64,000 nt of DNA from positions 2,745,438-2,809,437 of the forward strand of contig JAQFVV010006340.1 in NCBI GenBank assembly GCA_028023455.1. The letters run 5' to 3'. The notes under the pieces are model-generated. The model did not search any database. It was not told the origin of the DNA and worked only from the letters and a program-made list of their open reading frames with translations. Source of the stretch: Epiperipatus broadwayi (Eukaryota > Onychophora > Udeonychophora > Euonychophora > Peripatidae). Positions 36,810 through 47,945 of this stretch are shown here, in pieces. Positions within the stretch are counted from its first letter, which is position 1, and each line of letters opens with the position of its first letter. The translations under genes were made by a program, and so were the position numbers.

Positions 36810-39800
36810 AAATATATATATATAATTTAAAATGCAAGCATAATTTTATTTGAATTAAAAATGAAAAAGCAAAGAATAGATGATTCTAAGAGTGTTAATA
36901 ATTAATTAATGAACAATCAAAAAGTGACCTGTCATACAAGTGACTATTTCTTTTTAGAAATAAAAAAAGAAAACTCTAATTACTTAAGAGTTACCTGAAA
37001 AAAAAAACTTTTCTGTCCAAAATTGACTATACTTTAAAAAAAGAATGTAATAAAAATTTAATAGCTTATTCAAATTATATTTTATATATTACACATGCAG
37101 ATATGAATTTTATGTACTCTTAATATTAATCAAGGAATTAATTATGGAAAGTACATTTTGAATAAATTTTTATTTTGTCAGGCTGAAATATGTAAATGTC
37201 AATGTGCACATATGCACACACAACATTTATGTTAAATCAAAAAATAATTAAATATTCTAAAATTAATAATTGTATTTTGACAAAAATTAAATATATGAGG
37301 TAGACTTCTGTGTGTGTCTGCAATTCAATACAAACATGTATGTTAAATATGTTATCAAATATGATAGAACATGAATTTCATTTATATAATTAATCAATTA
37401 TTTAAAGTAATATTTATAAACTTAAGATTATGCTCCTAGAAACAATGACAGTAGGGACTTCTGTAAATCTTTTAGTAATGAGTATGGACTTTATAAATAT
37501 AATTATTACAACTTTAATCAATTATTATAATGCATATACATGTGCAATTATATATACATGTTTTAGTAAACCTAGCATAGATAATTGTATTATTAATTAA
37601 GTTAAAAAAATTAATCATGTATTATTGTAGGGAAATTTAAATAAGTTCAGAAATTACATGCACACACACACGTATGTGAGCATATATATGACAATTGTAA
37701 TGCAAATACCAGTGTGTGTCAAATAGACACATATATGTAATTTTTAATCATTTTTAATATTAAATGTCAATTCAAAAATGTTCATTTTGTATTAATTAAG
37801 CTACCTGTCTGTGAAATGTCTGGTTTTAAATAAACCTATATGGAACATATATGTAACGCATAATGTAATACCTTGAGTTGTGTATAGAAATTTTGTAAAT
37901 CACAAATGTGATATTTTTATCGTATAATAATCAAAATCAGAAAATTTAATTGGTATGTGAAGAGCCATATTCTAAAGACGTTAATATGATTTTTATTTAT
38001 TGTTGGTAATAAACTTATATTCAATTGTTAAAAGTTGTAATAATCATTTTTGGTCACCATAACAGTTATAGAGCTTGTGTTTCTCTAAGCTATTTTTATG
38101 TATAAAGGCTGATATATAAATGGTGATGTATTTAGTACTTAAAGGTCATCCAGTGATGATCAATAATCATCCTGGTTGGTGCATAAAATTATATTCTTTA
38201 AAACCCATGAACTACATTTTATTTAGTTTATTAGAATTTAAGTTTATAGTTGGCCAGTATATTAATGGTACTAAATGGCCAGAGCATTGATGATAATCAG
38301 CATGTTTTAATATTGCATTATTGTTTTTTTAGTTATGAATTCTTATGGATTAGCACTTAAGTTAGTGTATCCAAGCTATGGTTTAAATAATTGTCCAAGG
38401 TGGCAAAGATTCAATAGTTAGTTACCCTGTTCTACAGAAGATCCATTTTCAATTCCGCTACAAGATAGACTATTGATGTATTTTATTATTAATCATTCAT
38501 GATGATAATGAATGGTTATTTCTTTTTATGAGTACATATGCTTACTTTTACTTATTATAATGCTGGTTTATTTAGTTTATTGGTGTAACTGTACTAATCT
38601 CACAGAGATCTATTGATCTCATGCTCTCTTTGATATATAAAATTGCTTATATATTTTTGGGATATTAACATTATTTTAATATTATCCTTCAATATCCATT
38701 TCATTATCTTATCTTACTTATATTTTATATAAATCATTATTTGAAATATTTTGTGGAATTTGGGTTGATGATGATTTTCCATCATTATCCCAGAAATGAT
38801 AATCCTCCACAATCCCCAATAGCATTACAATATATATTGTAACACTAATGTTTTGCACATTATTTCTTGTATATGCTATAATAAAATAGTTTTTATGTTT
38901 GTTAATTTTTTAAAAGAAATAGTAAATAATAAATAATCTAAATTCACAGACCAGAGTTTCATTATATGCAGGTTATTTTATCAACCTGAATACAAAATAC
39001 ATGCCACTATTATGTTTCTTATCTGTATAATTAGTTAATGATTCTAGCTGTTTAAAAAAATATATTAAAATAGCTCTCACTATAATAAGACATGTATCTA
39101 TATAAAGTGAAAATAAACTAAAATTGTTTTAAAAAGTTGTAGAAGTAAATGAGATTGAGTAAATTAATACTTTAAACTAGCTCTTTAGTTAGTAAAGTTA
39201 TTTGTTAAAATAAATATTTTAATTTAAAACAAAGCATGTTAAACTAGATTTAAATAATAATAGTTTGCTTTAAGAAATTAGTTAATATTTTAATTTCTAA
39301 CTAGCTATTAAAGATGGGTATTTTTAATTAATAAAGTTTTTAAAGATAGTTAATTTTTAAATAAAATTATTATTTCTATAGCTAAATAATAGATGTAGTT
39401 ATTTCAATTAGCATCATTTAGTTGATAAAGTAGTTTTAAATTAAAAATAGTTAACTTCCTATTTATGTGTGTGTATAAATGTTTGTGCTTATGTGTATTT
39501 AATTACTTGGCTTTAATTGCAAAGTTGTTTAATTTTAAAAGTTACAATCTTAATGTTAAAATATTCTATTAAACATGCAAAATAAAAGGTTAATTTTATA
39601 AAATTTTAAAGGTTTTAATAAAAGAGGGCAAGAAGAAGGTTATTTTTATTTAAAAATATAATAATTATTTAAATTATTTTATTTATTGCTTAAGTTTGTT
39701 AATTAATAAGTTATAAATAATCTCTTTTTCAACTCAAGACTATTAAAAATGTGATTATTTAAAAATAATCTAGGTTATTATGATGTAATGATTCTTAGTT

Positions 39801-40249
39801 AATTACTGGAAATTAATTAAGCTTTTCGCCACAGATGTCTCTTTTTGTGGGCAGTAATATAAGTTTGAGTGTTGGATTAAATGGCTAAAAATATCAAATC
39901 ATTATTTTGAGGGAAACACACCATCTGTCTCTCTCAAATACTCATTCTCATCTCATCAAGCTGATTGATCTGATTTGTTTACCATCCATTCACTGCTGTT
40001 GCAACATCAAGATTAGAAATATTTTTTTTTAAATTTATTAGTTTAAAACTTGTAATGCTGTGCTAATAAATTTAAGGCAAGTCTGCTCTATTCTTAGCCT
40101 TTATTCAATTTAGAATCTTCTATTATAACATGCTAACAAAAATGCCAAGAAAAAATTATTTACTTAAAAGGAATAAATTTCTAAATTTTTGCTTAACTAT
40201 AAACTTTAAATAAATTGTTTTTTTCTTCACTAGTAAAAATTTGTAATTA
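36810..40249. other. Long gene-free AT-rich region
   Basis: No transposon domain or coding exon recognised. ATTACAATATATATTGTAAC at 38826-38845 is a near-perfect palindrome made of an LTR-end-like word and its complement. Confidence 0.5.
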
Positions 40250-40765
40250 TAAATATGCGACTTTTTTCGCATGCATTAGTCAAGCTATAATTATACTATA
40301 ATGTGTAATAAGTCTGCTTAGCGCTTTCGAGATTTAATGTTTGAATCTCATACTCATAGCTTTGTGAATGAAGATTGTTGTGATTTATTGTACATATATG
40401 CAAATGAGTTTGAATTTTTAATTATTTAGTCCATTGTTTGGAGAGAGCAAAGCATGCCTCTCTTCTATTTATGGCACTGAGATCATTTGCTATGTAAAAA
40501 GCTTCTTTAACTTTTCTTTTGGCATCACTCTTCTCTGTACAAATTATTTGGGCAGAACTGGATTCAAATACATGGCCTGTAGCTGCTTGGTGGTCCCAAA
40601 ATACTGATGTTCCTTAATTTTTATTTTTAACCTGTTGTATGCATACCTGTGTTGAAAAATTCTTGTATTAAGGTTAGCCCAAGTCTCACCATAGTAAAAT
40701 GCCTGGCAGCCTAATTGAGGGCATGCCATTTTAAAGACCGCATGAGGGTATTGATCTTTTTCTAT
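40250..40765 (-). mobile_element. Penelope-like element 3: GIY-YIG end, inverted copy
   Basis: The minus frame at 40729-40544 reads MACPQLGCQAFYYGETWANL, then RIFQHRYAYNRLK, i.e. the Cys-x4-Cys and YGET core of the PLE GIY-YIG nuclease. It is the inverted repeat of 40960-41430. Confidence 0.75.
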
Positions 40766-40789
40766 TTTATCTTTGAAAATTAACAGCTA

Positions 40790-41430
40790 AAGACAATATG
40801 AAATACCTATCAATTCCTTTTATACCTAATGTAACTTCAAATATTGCAAAAAAAAATGTTTAACAAATTTTAAATTTGGCTTCAGAACACCTCCCAGTAC
40901 TAACCAACTAATAAATAATTCCAAAGATAAAATAAAAAAAGATCAAGCCCATCACATGGTCTATAAAATGACATGCCCTCAATTAGGCTGCCAGTCATCT
41001 TTCTATGGTTAGACTTGGGCTAACTTTAATACAAAAATTTACCAACACAGGTTTGTATACAACAGGGTTAAATATAAAAATGAAGGAACATCAGTATTTT
41101 GGGACCACAAGCAGATACAGGCTATGTATTCCAACTCAGTTCTGCCCAAATAATTTGTACAGAGAAGAGTGATACCAAAAGAAAAATTAAAGAAGCTTTT
41201 TACATAGCAAATGATTTCAGTGCCATTAATAGAAGAGAGGCATGCTTTGCTCTCTCCAAACAATGGACTAACTCATTAAAAATTCAAACTCATTTGCATA
41301 TGTGTACAATAAATCACAGCAGACTTCATTCACAAAGCTATGAGTTGAGATTCGAACAATAAATCTTGAATGCGCTAAGCAGACCTATTACACATTATAG
41401 TATAATTATAGCTTCACTAACACATGTGAA
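40790..41430 (+). mobile_element. Penelope-like element 4: linker and GIY-YIG end
   Basis: Continuous homology in broken frames: DNMKYLSIPFIPNVTSNIAK, KFGFRTPPSTNQL, KDKIKKDQAHHMVYKMTCPQ, then a GIY-YIG core (FYG-TWANFNTKIYQHRF) with the conserved Glu codon changed to a stop (TAG), and a tail with LIEERHALLS. Its 3' half is repeated in inverted orientation at 40250-40740. The last 60 bp include TTCGAATCTCAACTCA on the minus strand, similar to a pol III B box. Confidence 0.75.
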
Positions 41431-41759
41431 AATAGTCACATATTTATAATTATAAACTTTAAAATAAACCAGGTGATATATTTCAAAATGATAATCCATA
41501 AACTTATGTGGGATATTGTACTATTTCATTTGTTTATTATTATCTATTATTTTAAAAGAAGAAAATTTAAACACAAAGCAAAGAGCTTAAAGTTTAAAAT
41601 AGAAATAATCTGCTGTGCTGGCTGCTTTTATTATATGAACTGTTTAAGATAATTATATATCATATTAATTTATAATGAATATAATACAATGCCTATCTCT
41701 TGAAAATTAATTATGCAGTTATAAAAAAAGAAAATAATTTATATCTTTAGCACAGGAGG

Positions 41760-42173
41760 AACTGCTGTTTAATTATATTGACTTTCTCCAAATTTGTGCT
41801 ATTAAATAAAACATTCATGAGAAAAAGCAAATCTTCATCATGGCGATTGAGTACTGGCAAAAGGATAAACACATCATTTAAGGCAGAGCCATATAGGTTT
41901 CTTGGCTTCCCCTTAATGAAATCAACCAGGGAAATGACACACTGTATTCAAAATGAACTGTTAGAAGCTGTCAAGAAATTAATTGACTCTCTAAAAAGCA
42001 TATAACTTTCACTCTAAGAGAAAGTCACCTTGCTCAACATGCTGATAATGCCTAAAATTACATACTATTTGCCAATTATAATCCCACCAAAAAATTTCAG
42101 GCTAGAATAAACTCCCTATGTGCAAACCTCTGTTGGAGAAATAAAACAGTGTTAATTAGCTTCAGGAACATGT
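41760..42173 (+). mobile_element. LINE fragment, left part (RT thumb region)
   Basis: A non-LTR reverse transcriptase distinct from the RTE copies. The frame shows EPYRFLGFPLMKSTREMTHC, then after one stop LSLREKVTLLNMLIMPKITY, the conserved block after the RT core. It is cut at 42173 by an LTR insertion and resumes in the same frame at 49546. Confidence 0.75.
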
Positions 42174-42707
42174 TATAACAGTCGGGGAGAGGGTGATCAA
42201 AACTAGCAGTCTTACCATATCTGCACTACATGGGCACCACTAGGCCATTTGAACCTAGAAACTTTATAGAGTAGGCAGATACGGGCTGTTAAGATCCACT
42301 TTATTTTATATTTAGACCGTTAGCCCGAGTCACTAGCTCAGTGGAGATGCAGAGATAATAATATATAACTTTTTTAATTTGTATCTTAAATATAAAAAAA
42401 TAAAAGCCCCTGCCAGTAATTAAAACACAAACAACATTTATTTATGCACATATATAATCATTTTAAAATTTGATGAATAACATTTATTATTTTAGATTTT
42501 AATATTCTTTTAATTTAAATTATTATTTTAAGATTTTAAATCATCCACACAGATGAATTTTATATTTATTTTAAGATTGTTGAGTATGAATAAACTACAG
42601 AGATTTGCATTTGAAAAGAAAATATTCTATCCCTTATTTAACCCTAGGCCAAAAGTTCGCAGTCAAACTGGCATCAATCAATCTGATACATTGATGTATT
42701 CAATGTA
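42174..42707 (-). mobile_element. Solo LTR (family 2), 3' portion in LTR sense
   Basis: Reverse complement of 46435-47324: shared words include GTATCTGCCTACT, TTTCTAGGTTCAAATG and CACTGAGCTAGTGAC. Its outer edge starts TATAACAG (the family end is TGTAACGA). ATGT at 42170-42173 is repeated at 49542-49545 as a 4-bp target duplication. It is interrupted at 42707 by the hammerhead array and continues at 47946. Confidence 0.85.
42696..42707. repeat. Left 12-bp target-site duplication of the hammerhead array
   Basis: GTATTCAATGTA, repeated exactly at 47946-47957. The uninterrupted LTR of the same family has this word once (its complement at 46430-46441). Confidence 0.9.
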
Positions 42708-42821
42708 ATTGATAAAAAAATCAAGTCAGATGACACTAATTTTAATAAAGCTCCTATTTACAAATGTTATATATAGAGTAAGTTAAAAACAAACTCTTAT
42801 GAAGCTTCAAAAATACCCTCA

Positions 42822-42864
42822 ACCTCAGACCGCGGTTTCTGCCTCTAGCGTCATCCGTGAGGTG
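42822..42864 (-). ncRNA. Hammerhead ribozyme 1, core mutated
   Basis: CGGATGA replaces CTGATGA; stem I, GAAA, stem III and GTC are intact. Probably inactive. Confidence 0.75.
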
Positions 42865-43190
42865 CTAGGGAATAAAAATACTAGAACTAGTCCAGCATTT
42901 TATCAATGCCTAACTATTGAGAAGAAAATCTGAAACTTTCAGACATTTAAATGTCCAAAAATCCAGCTATCTAATTCAAATAGCCATATGGGACTGAACT
43001 AAGTTCAGATACACCATATATTAATAGCTCTAGCAATATAAAATCGCCAAAGCATTAATAGCAAAAAACTAAAATTAAATTGATAAAAAATCCAAGTCAG
43101 ATGACCTAATTTTAATAAAGCTCCTATTTACAAATGTTATATATTGAGTAAGTTAAAAAAAACTCTTATGAAGCTTCAAAAATACCCTCA

Positions 43191-43233
43191 ACCTTAGACC
43201 GCGGTTTCTGCCTCTAGCGTCATCAGTGAGGTG
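43191..43233 (-). ncRNA. Hammerhead ribozyme 2, core intact
   Basis: CTGATGA, GAAA and GTC are all present. Stem I has one mismatch (ACCTCA against TAAGGT), and stem II reads CGC/GCA with one mismatch. Confidence 0.85.
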
Positions 43234-43560
43234 CTAGGGAATAAAAATACTAGAACTAGTCCAGCATTTTATCAATGCCTAACTATTGAAAAGAAAATCT
43301 GAAACTTTCAGACATTTAAATGTCCAAAAATCCAGCTATCTAACTCAAATAGCCGTATGGGACTGAACTAAGTTCAGATACACCATATATTAATAGCTCT
43401 AGCAATATAAAATCGCCAAAGCATTAACAGCAAAAAACTAAAAATGAAATTGATAAAAAATCAAGTCAGATGACCTAATTTTAATAAAGCTCCTATTTAC
43501 AAATGTTATATATAAAGTAAGTTAAAAACAAACTCTTATGAAGCTTCAAAAATACCCTCA

Positions 43561-43603
43561 ACCTCAGAGCACGGTTTCTGCCTCTAGTGTCATCAGTGAG
43601 GTG
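43561..43603 (-). ncRNA. Hammerhead ribozyme 3, cleavage triplet changed
   Basis: CTGATGA and GAAA intact. The stem III side reads ACCGTGCTC before TGAGGT, so the GTC triplet is lost. Confidence 0.75.
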
Positions 43604-43929
43604 CTAGGGAATAAAAATACTAGAACTAGTCCAGCATTTTATCAATGCCTAACTATTGAGAAGAAAATCTGAAACTTTTAGACATTTAATTGTCCAAAAA
43701 TCCAGCTATCTAACTCAAATAGCCATATGGGACTGAACTAAGTTCAGATACACCATATATTAATAGCTCTAGCAATATAAAATCGCCAAGGCATTAATAG
43801 CAAAAAACTAAAATTAAATTGATAAAAAATCAAGTCAGATGACCTAATTTTAATAAAGCTCCTATTTACAAATGTTATATATAGAGTAAGTTAAAAACAA
43901 ACTCTTATGGAGCTTCAAAAATACCCTCA

Positions 43930-43972
43930 TCCTCAGACCACGGTTTCTGCCTCTAGCGTCAACAGTGAGATG
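43930..43972 (-). ncRNA. Hammerhead ribozyme 4, core mutated
   Basis: CTGTTGA replaces CTGATGA, and stem I is also weakened. Probably inactive. Confidence 0.75.
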
Positions 43973-44299
43973 CAAGGGAATAAAAATACTAGAACTAGTC
44001 CAGCATTTTATCAATGCCTAACTATTGAGAAGAAAATCTGAAACTTTCAGACATTTAAATGTCCAAAAATTCCAGTTATCTAACTCAAATAGCCGTATGG
44101 GACTGCACTAAGTTCAGATACACCATATATTAATAGCTCTAGCAATATAAAATCGCCAAAGCATTAATAGCAAAAAACTAAAATTAAATTGATAAAAAAT
44201 CAAGTCAGATGACCTAATTTTAATAAAGCTCCTATTTACAAATGTTATATATAGAGTAAGTTAAAAACAAACTCTTATGAAGCTTCAAAAATACCCTAA

Positions 44300-44342
44300 A
44301 CCTCAGACCGCGGTTTCTGCCTCTAGCATCATCAGTGAGGTG
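44300..44342 (-). ncRNA. Hammerhead ribozyme 5, fully intact type I
   Basis: Read on the minus strand: stem I strand ACCTCA; CTGATGA; stem II TGC/GCA around loop TAGAG; GAAA; stem III ACC/GGT closed by two bases (GC); cleavage triplet GTC; stem I strand TGAGGT. Every invariant core base is present. The very short stem III is typical of animal satellite and retrozyme hammerheads, which often cleave best as dimers. It lies in the partial monomer next to the inversion point. Confidence 0.92.
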
Positions 44343-44510
44343 CTAGGGAATGAAAATACTAGAACTAGTCCAGCATTTTATCAATGCCTAACTATTTGAG
44401 TTAGATAGCTGGATTTTTGGACATTTAAATGTCTGAAAGTTTCAGATTTTCTTCTCAATAGTTAGGCATAGATAAAATGCTGGACTAGTTCTAGTATTTT
44501 TATTCCCTAG

Positions 44511-44553
44511 CATTTCACTGATGACGTTAGAGGCAGAAACTGTGGTCTGAGGT
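44511..44553 (+). ncRNA. Hammerhead ribozyme 6, stems weakened
   Basis: CTGATGA, GAAA and GTC are present. Stem I (ATTTCA against TGAGGT) and stem II (CGT/GCA) contain mismatches. Confidence 0.75.
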
Positions 44554-44879
44554 TGAGGGTATTTTTGAAGCTTCATAAGAGTTTGTTTTTAACTTACTCT
44601 ATATATAACATTTGTAAATAGGAACTTTATTAAAATTAGGTCATCTGACTTGATTTTTTATCAATTTAATTTTAGTTTTTTGCTATTAATGCTTAGGCGA
44701 TTTTATATTGCTAGAGCTATTACTATATGGTGTATCTGAACTTAGTTCAGTCCCATACGGCTATTTGAGTTAGATAGCTGGATTTTTGGACATTTAAATG
44801 TCTGAAAGTTTCAGATTTTCTTCTCAATAGTTAGGCATTGATAAAATGCTGGACTAGTTTTAGTATTTTTATTCCCTAG

Positions 44880-44922
44880 CACCTCACTGATGATGCTAGA
44901 GGCAGAAACCGTGGTCTGAGGT
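44880..44922 (+). ncRNA. Hammerhead ribozyme 7, fully intact type I
   Basis: Same layout as ribozyme 5 with all core bases; stem III is ACC/GGT with loop GT, stem II TGC/GCA, stem I ACCTCA/TGAGGT. Confidence 0.92.
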
Positions 44923-45096
44923 TGTGGGTATTTTTGAAGCTTCATAAGAGTTTGTTTTTAACTTACTCTAGATATAACATTTTTAAATAGGAGCTTTATT
45001 AAAATTAGGTCATCTGACTTAATTTTTTATCAATTTAATTTTAGTTTTTGCTATTAATGCTTTGGTGATTTTATATTGCTAGAGCTATTAATATAT

Positions 45097-45955
45097 TGTA
45101 ACGAGCACAGACGTTCGTTACATTGTTTTTTTATTTATTTATTAAACATGAAAGTAAATTAAAAAGTTCGCATTTAAAAATTTTCTTTAAGAATATAAAA
45201 ATTGAAATTAAATATCATCTTAAACTCGTATATGTTAAATCGCACAGATAATGAAAAATTATTAAAATAAAACTTTATTAAAGAAAAAGTATTTTAAAAC
45301 TAAATTTTAAAAAGATTTAGAGATAAAAATATATCTTTGATTTGGAAAACAGGTTAATTAATCAGAAATGGAAATGACTGTTAATTAGTTAAATGTAAAC
45401 CAGCCTTGGGCATTTAAATGTAAAAACATCGGTCAGATAGGGAAACAATAGAAACTTTTAGCAAATGAAATAAATCCATTGGGAAATCGGACCTCAACAA
45501 AAAGAATCATCACATCGATGACGTAATGTTAAGTCAATCTTTCAAAGTAATATAAAAGGACAAGTTTGGAAATTATTAGTTAGTGATTATTGATTATGAT
45601 TATTACGATGTGACTATAGGTATTAGTATGGAGTTGGAGGTGAAGGAATTGACAGACACACGGTCAATTCTTTCAGCTGTTAAAGAAAAGAGAAATGAAC
45701 TATCGTTTCCTACATTGAGGACCAATTAAACTAAAAAACCTCCGAATGAATAAATAAAACAATGGCTAAATGGATACCAATCTTAGGACGGCGTGGGAAT
45801 TCACGTTCATGGCAAGCAACGGATAAAGATGAACTGTTTTAAACCGTAAGAACTTTATAAATAATGAACATTAAATTAAACTTTCCAGAATTAAATGATT
45901 GCAATATTATCCTATCTGACCAACTTAATTTATTAATAATGTTATTTGATGTATT

Positions 45956-45994
<39 letters not shown>

Positions 45995-47324
45995 TAGATA
46001 TTTAAAATCATTTCCATTTATTTATTTATTTATTTTTTGTTCTTTAAGTTTTATCATGATTTTGTTTTCGTTAAATTAATTATATAAATGTTAAACTTAA
46101 GTCGGGAGTGAATGGCTGTATAGATTTGTAAAGTTATATTAGGAGAGGGTAATCTTAGGTTATTTGTTTCGTGGTTAGATTGGGTCAATGGATTGGATAT
46201 ATTGGTGTGATTAGTAGATGTAATATGGATTCGCTACGGGCAGAATCGCTTCATACGTCGCACACTTCCGTTTGCCTATGGAAGGAATTATAAGTCGGAT
46301 ACCGCAGTTCCTTTCTATGGAGTTTTTTGTTTTATTGCTCTTCTTTGCAGATAGATGTAATATTCCTATCTCATGAGAAGCAATTTCTTCTCTTAACTTT
46401 TTGTGCTGCCGTATTTTATTACATTGAATACATCGATATATCAGATGAATTGATGCCAGTTTGACTACGAATTTTAGCCTAAGGTTAAATAGGGATAGAA
46501 TGTTTATTTTCAAAAGCAAATTTATGTGGTCTATTCATACTCGACCCTAAATAAAAATGCAGTAAATTTAAGTTGTTTATAGACGCTTGCATGGATTGGT
46601 TATCGGTTAAGTATGTTTTGGGTTTTCATATTTGATCAAAATATATAGACATTCGATAAATAATGATACCTTACGGTGAGTATCTAAAATGTATTTATTC
46701 GGATGTCTTTTAAGTTATTGGTGACAATGCAAGTATCTTATGGTGAATACTATTGGTTTATGTATAAATTTCCCTCCGCAATTGTCAGTAATCAATAATT
46801 TTGTATTTTGATCATTTATGTTTACTTTGAAATGTTTTTGACCGTGAAATCTATGTAACCGATCTATATTCAACATTATAAACAAGCTTTCATAAATTTA
46901 TCTGTGCAAACTTAATTAAAATGTAAAATTAGAATATAATAGTAATTAAATGTAAATTAAAGTCAAAAATCAAAGTTAAAAATAATGTTAAATGTTAAAA
47001 TGTAAAACTAATACTAAAATAATTTTAAATCTTATATATATGTGCATAAATAAATGTTTGTATGTTAATTACTGGCAGTGGCTTATTTTATTTATTTTTT
47101 AATGTTGAAATCTAATTAGATAAGATATTATATTATTTAATCTCTGCTATTCCACTGAGCTAGTGACATGGGCTAATGACCGGAATCAAATTTAAAAAAA
47201 AAAAAAAATTTTTTTTTTTTTGACTGACGTATCTGCCTACTTTATAAAATTTTCTAGGTTCAAATGCCTAGATGGCGCCCTGTAGTGCAGTTTACGTTAA
47301 GTCTCCCTTCTCCGGATCGTTACA
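45097..47324 (+). mobile_element. Solo LTR (family 2), 2.2 kb, inserted in the array
   Basis: Starts TGTAACGA and ends TCGTTACA, so the ends form an 8-bp inverted repeat with TG...CA. ATAT at 45093-45096 and 47325-47328 is the 4-bp target duplication, and removing the insert restores the monomer. TATAAAAGGAC at 45551-45561 is a likely LTR promoter. There is no internal coding region, so it is a solo LTR left by recombination or a non-coding relative. Orientation is assigned from the TATA box only. Same family as the LTR that hosts the whole array, but less decayed. Confidence 0.88.
45551..45561 (+). promoter_or_regulatory. TATA box of the family-2 LTR
   Basis: TATAAAAGGAC lies 455 bp from the LTR start, in a region otherwise poor in G and C. 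It gives the likely transcription direction of the LTR. Confidence 0.5.
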
Positions 47325-47479
47325 ATATGGTGTATCTGAACTTAGTTCAGTCCCATACGGCTATTTGAGTTAGATAGCTGGATTTTTGGACATTTAAATG
47401 TCTGCAAGTTTCAGATTTTCTTCTCAATAGTTAGGCATTGATAAAATGCTGGACTAGTTCTAGTATTTTTATTCCCTAG

Positions 47480-47522
47480 CACCTCACTGATGACGCTAGA
47501 GGCAGAAACTGTGGTCTGAGGT
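47480..47522 (+). ncRNA. Hammerhead ribozyme 8, core intact
   Basis: CTGATGA, GAAA, GTC and stem I intact. Stem II has one mismatch (CGC/GCA), and stem III is ACTGTGGT with reduced pairing. Confidence 0.85.
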
Positions 47523-47848
47523 TGAGGGTATTTTTGAAGCTTCATAAGAGTTTGTTTTTAACTTACTCTATATATAACATTTGTAAATAGGAGCTTTATT
47601 AAAATTAGGTCATCTGACTTGATTTTTTATCAATTTAATTTTAGGTTTTTGCTATTAATGCTTTGGCAATTTTATATTGCTAGAGCTATTACTATATGGT
47701 GTATCTCAACTTAGTTCAGTCCCATACGGCTATTTGAGTTAGATAGCTGGATTTTTGGACATTTAAATGTCTGAAAGTTTCAGATTTTCTTCTCAATAGT
47801 TAGGCATTGATAAAATGCTGGACTAGTTCTAGTATTTTTATTTTCTAG

Positions 47849-47891
47849 CACCTCACTGATGATGCTAGAGGCAGAAACCGCTGTCTGAGGT
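47849..47891 (+). ncRNA. Hammerhead ribozyme 9, core intact, stem III altered
   Basis: CTGATGA, TGC/GCA stem II, GAAA, GTC and stem I are intact. Stem III reads ACCGCTGT, so one pair is lost. Confidence 0.85.
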
Positions 47892-47945
47892 TGAGGGTAT
47901 TTTTGAAGCTTCATAAGAGTTTGTTTTTAACTTACTCTATATATA

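Larger units (their letters stand above)
44397..45096 (+). repeat. Right half of the hammerhead array, up to the LTR insertion
   Basis: Monomers are inverted relative to 42708-44397. The junction reads CCTAACTATTTGAGTTAG: CCTAACTATT comes from one orientation and CTATTTGAGTTAG from the other. Confidence 0.9.
42708..47945. mobile_element. Retrozyme-like element: head-to-head array of 370-bp hammerhead monomers
   Basis: The left half (42708-44397) has four full monomers and one partial in one orientation, with boundaries near 42710, 43081, 43451, 43820 and 44190. The right half (44397-47945, less an inserted LTR) has about three monomers inverted. Full monomers are 369-371 bp and each carries a type I hammerhead ribozyme; nine ribozyme positions are present. 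The halves meet at CTATT, a 5-base word shared by the two joined sites. The array is bounded by an exact 12-bp direct repeat, which shows it was inserted as a unit. No coding frame. Known animal retrozymes are non-coding, about 170-400 nt, carry type I hammerheads with a minimal stem III, circulate as circular RNA and are thought to borrow other elements' reverse transcriptase. This fits closely; the assignment as mobile is inferred from the duplication. Confidence 0.88.
47325..47945 (+). repeat. Right half of the hammerhead array, after the LTR insertion
   Basis: Resumes at ATATGGTGTATCTGAACTTA and includes ribozymes 8 and 9. It ends in the monomer at CTTACTCTATATATA, directly before the right 12-bp duplication. 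Confidence 0.9.

Noticed and set aside
41330-41400. tRNA-like B box (TTCGAATCTC) on the minus strand
   Set aside because: No convincing A box at tRNA spacing and no cloverleaf. It is part of the PLE inverted pair, so a SINE or tRNA gene is not supported.
46211-46519. 102-codon minus-strand frame
   Set aside because: It lies inside the family-2 LTR and the homologous LTR copy does not keep it open.
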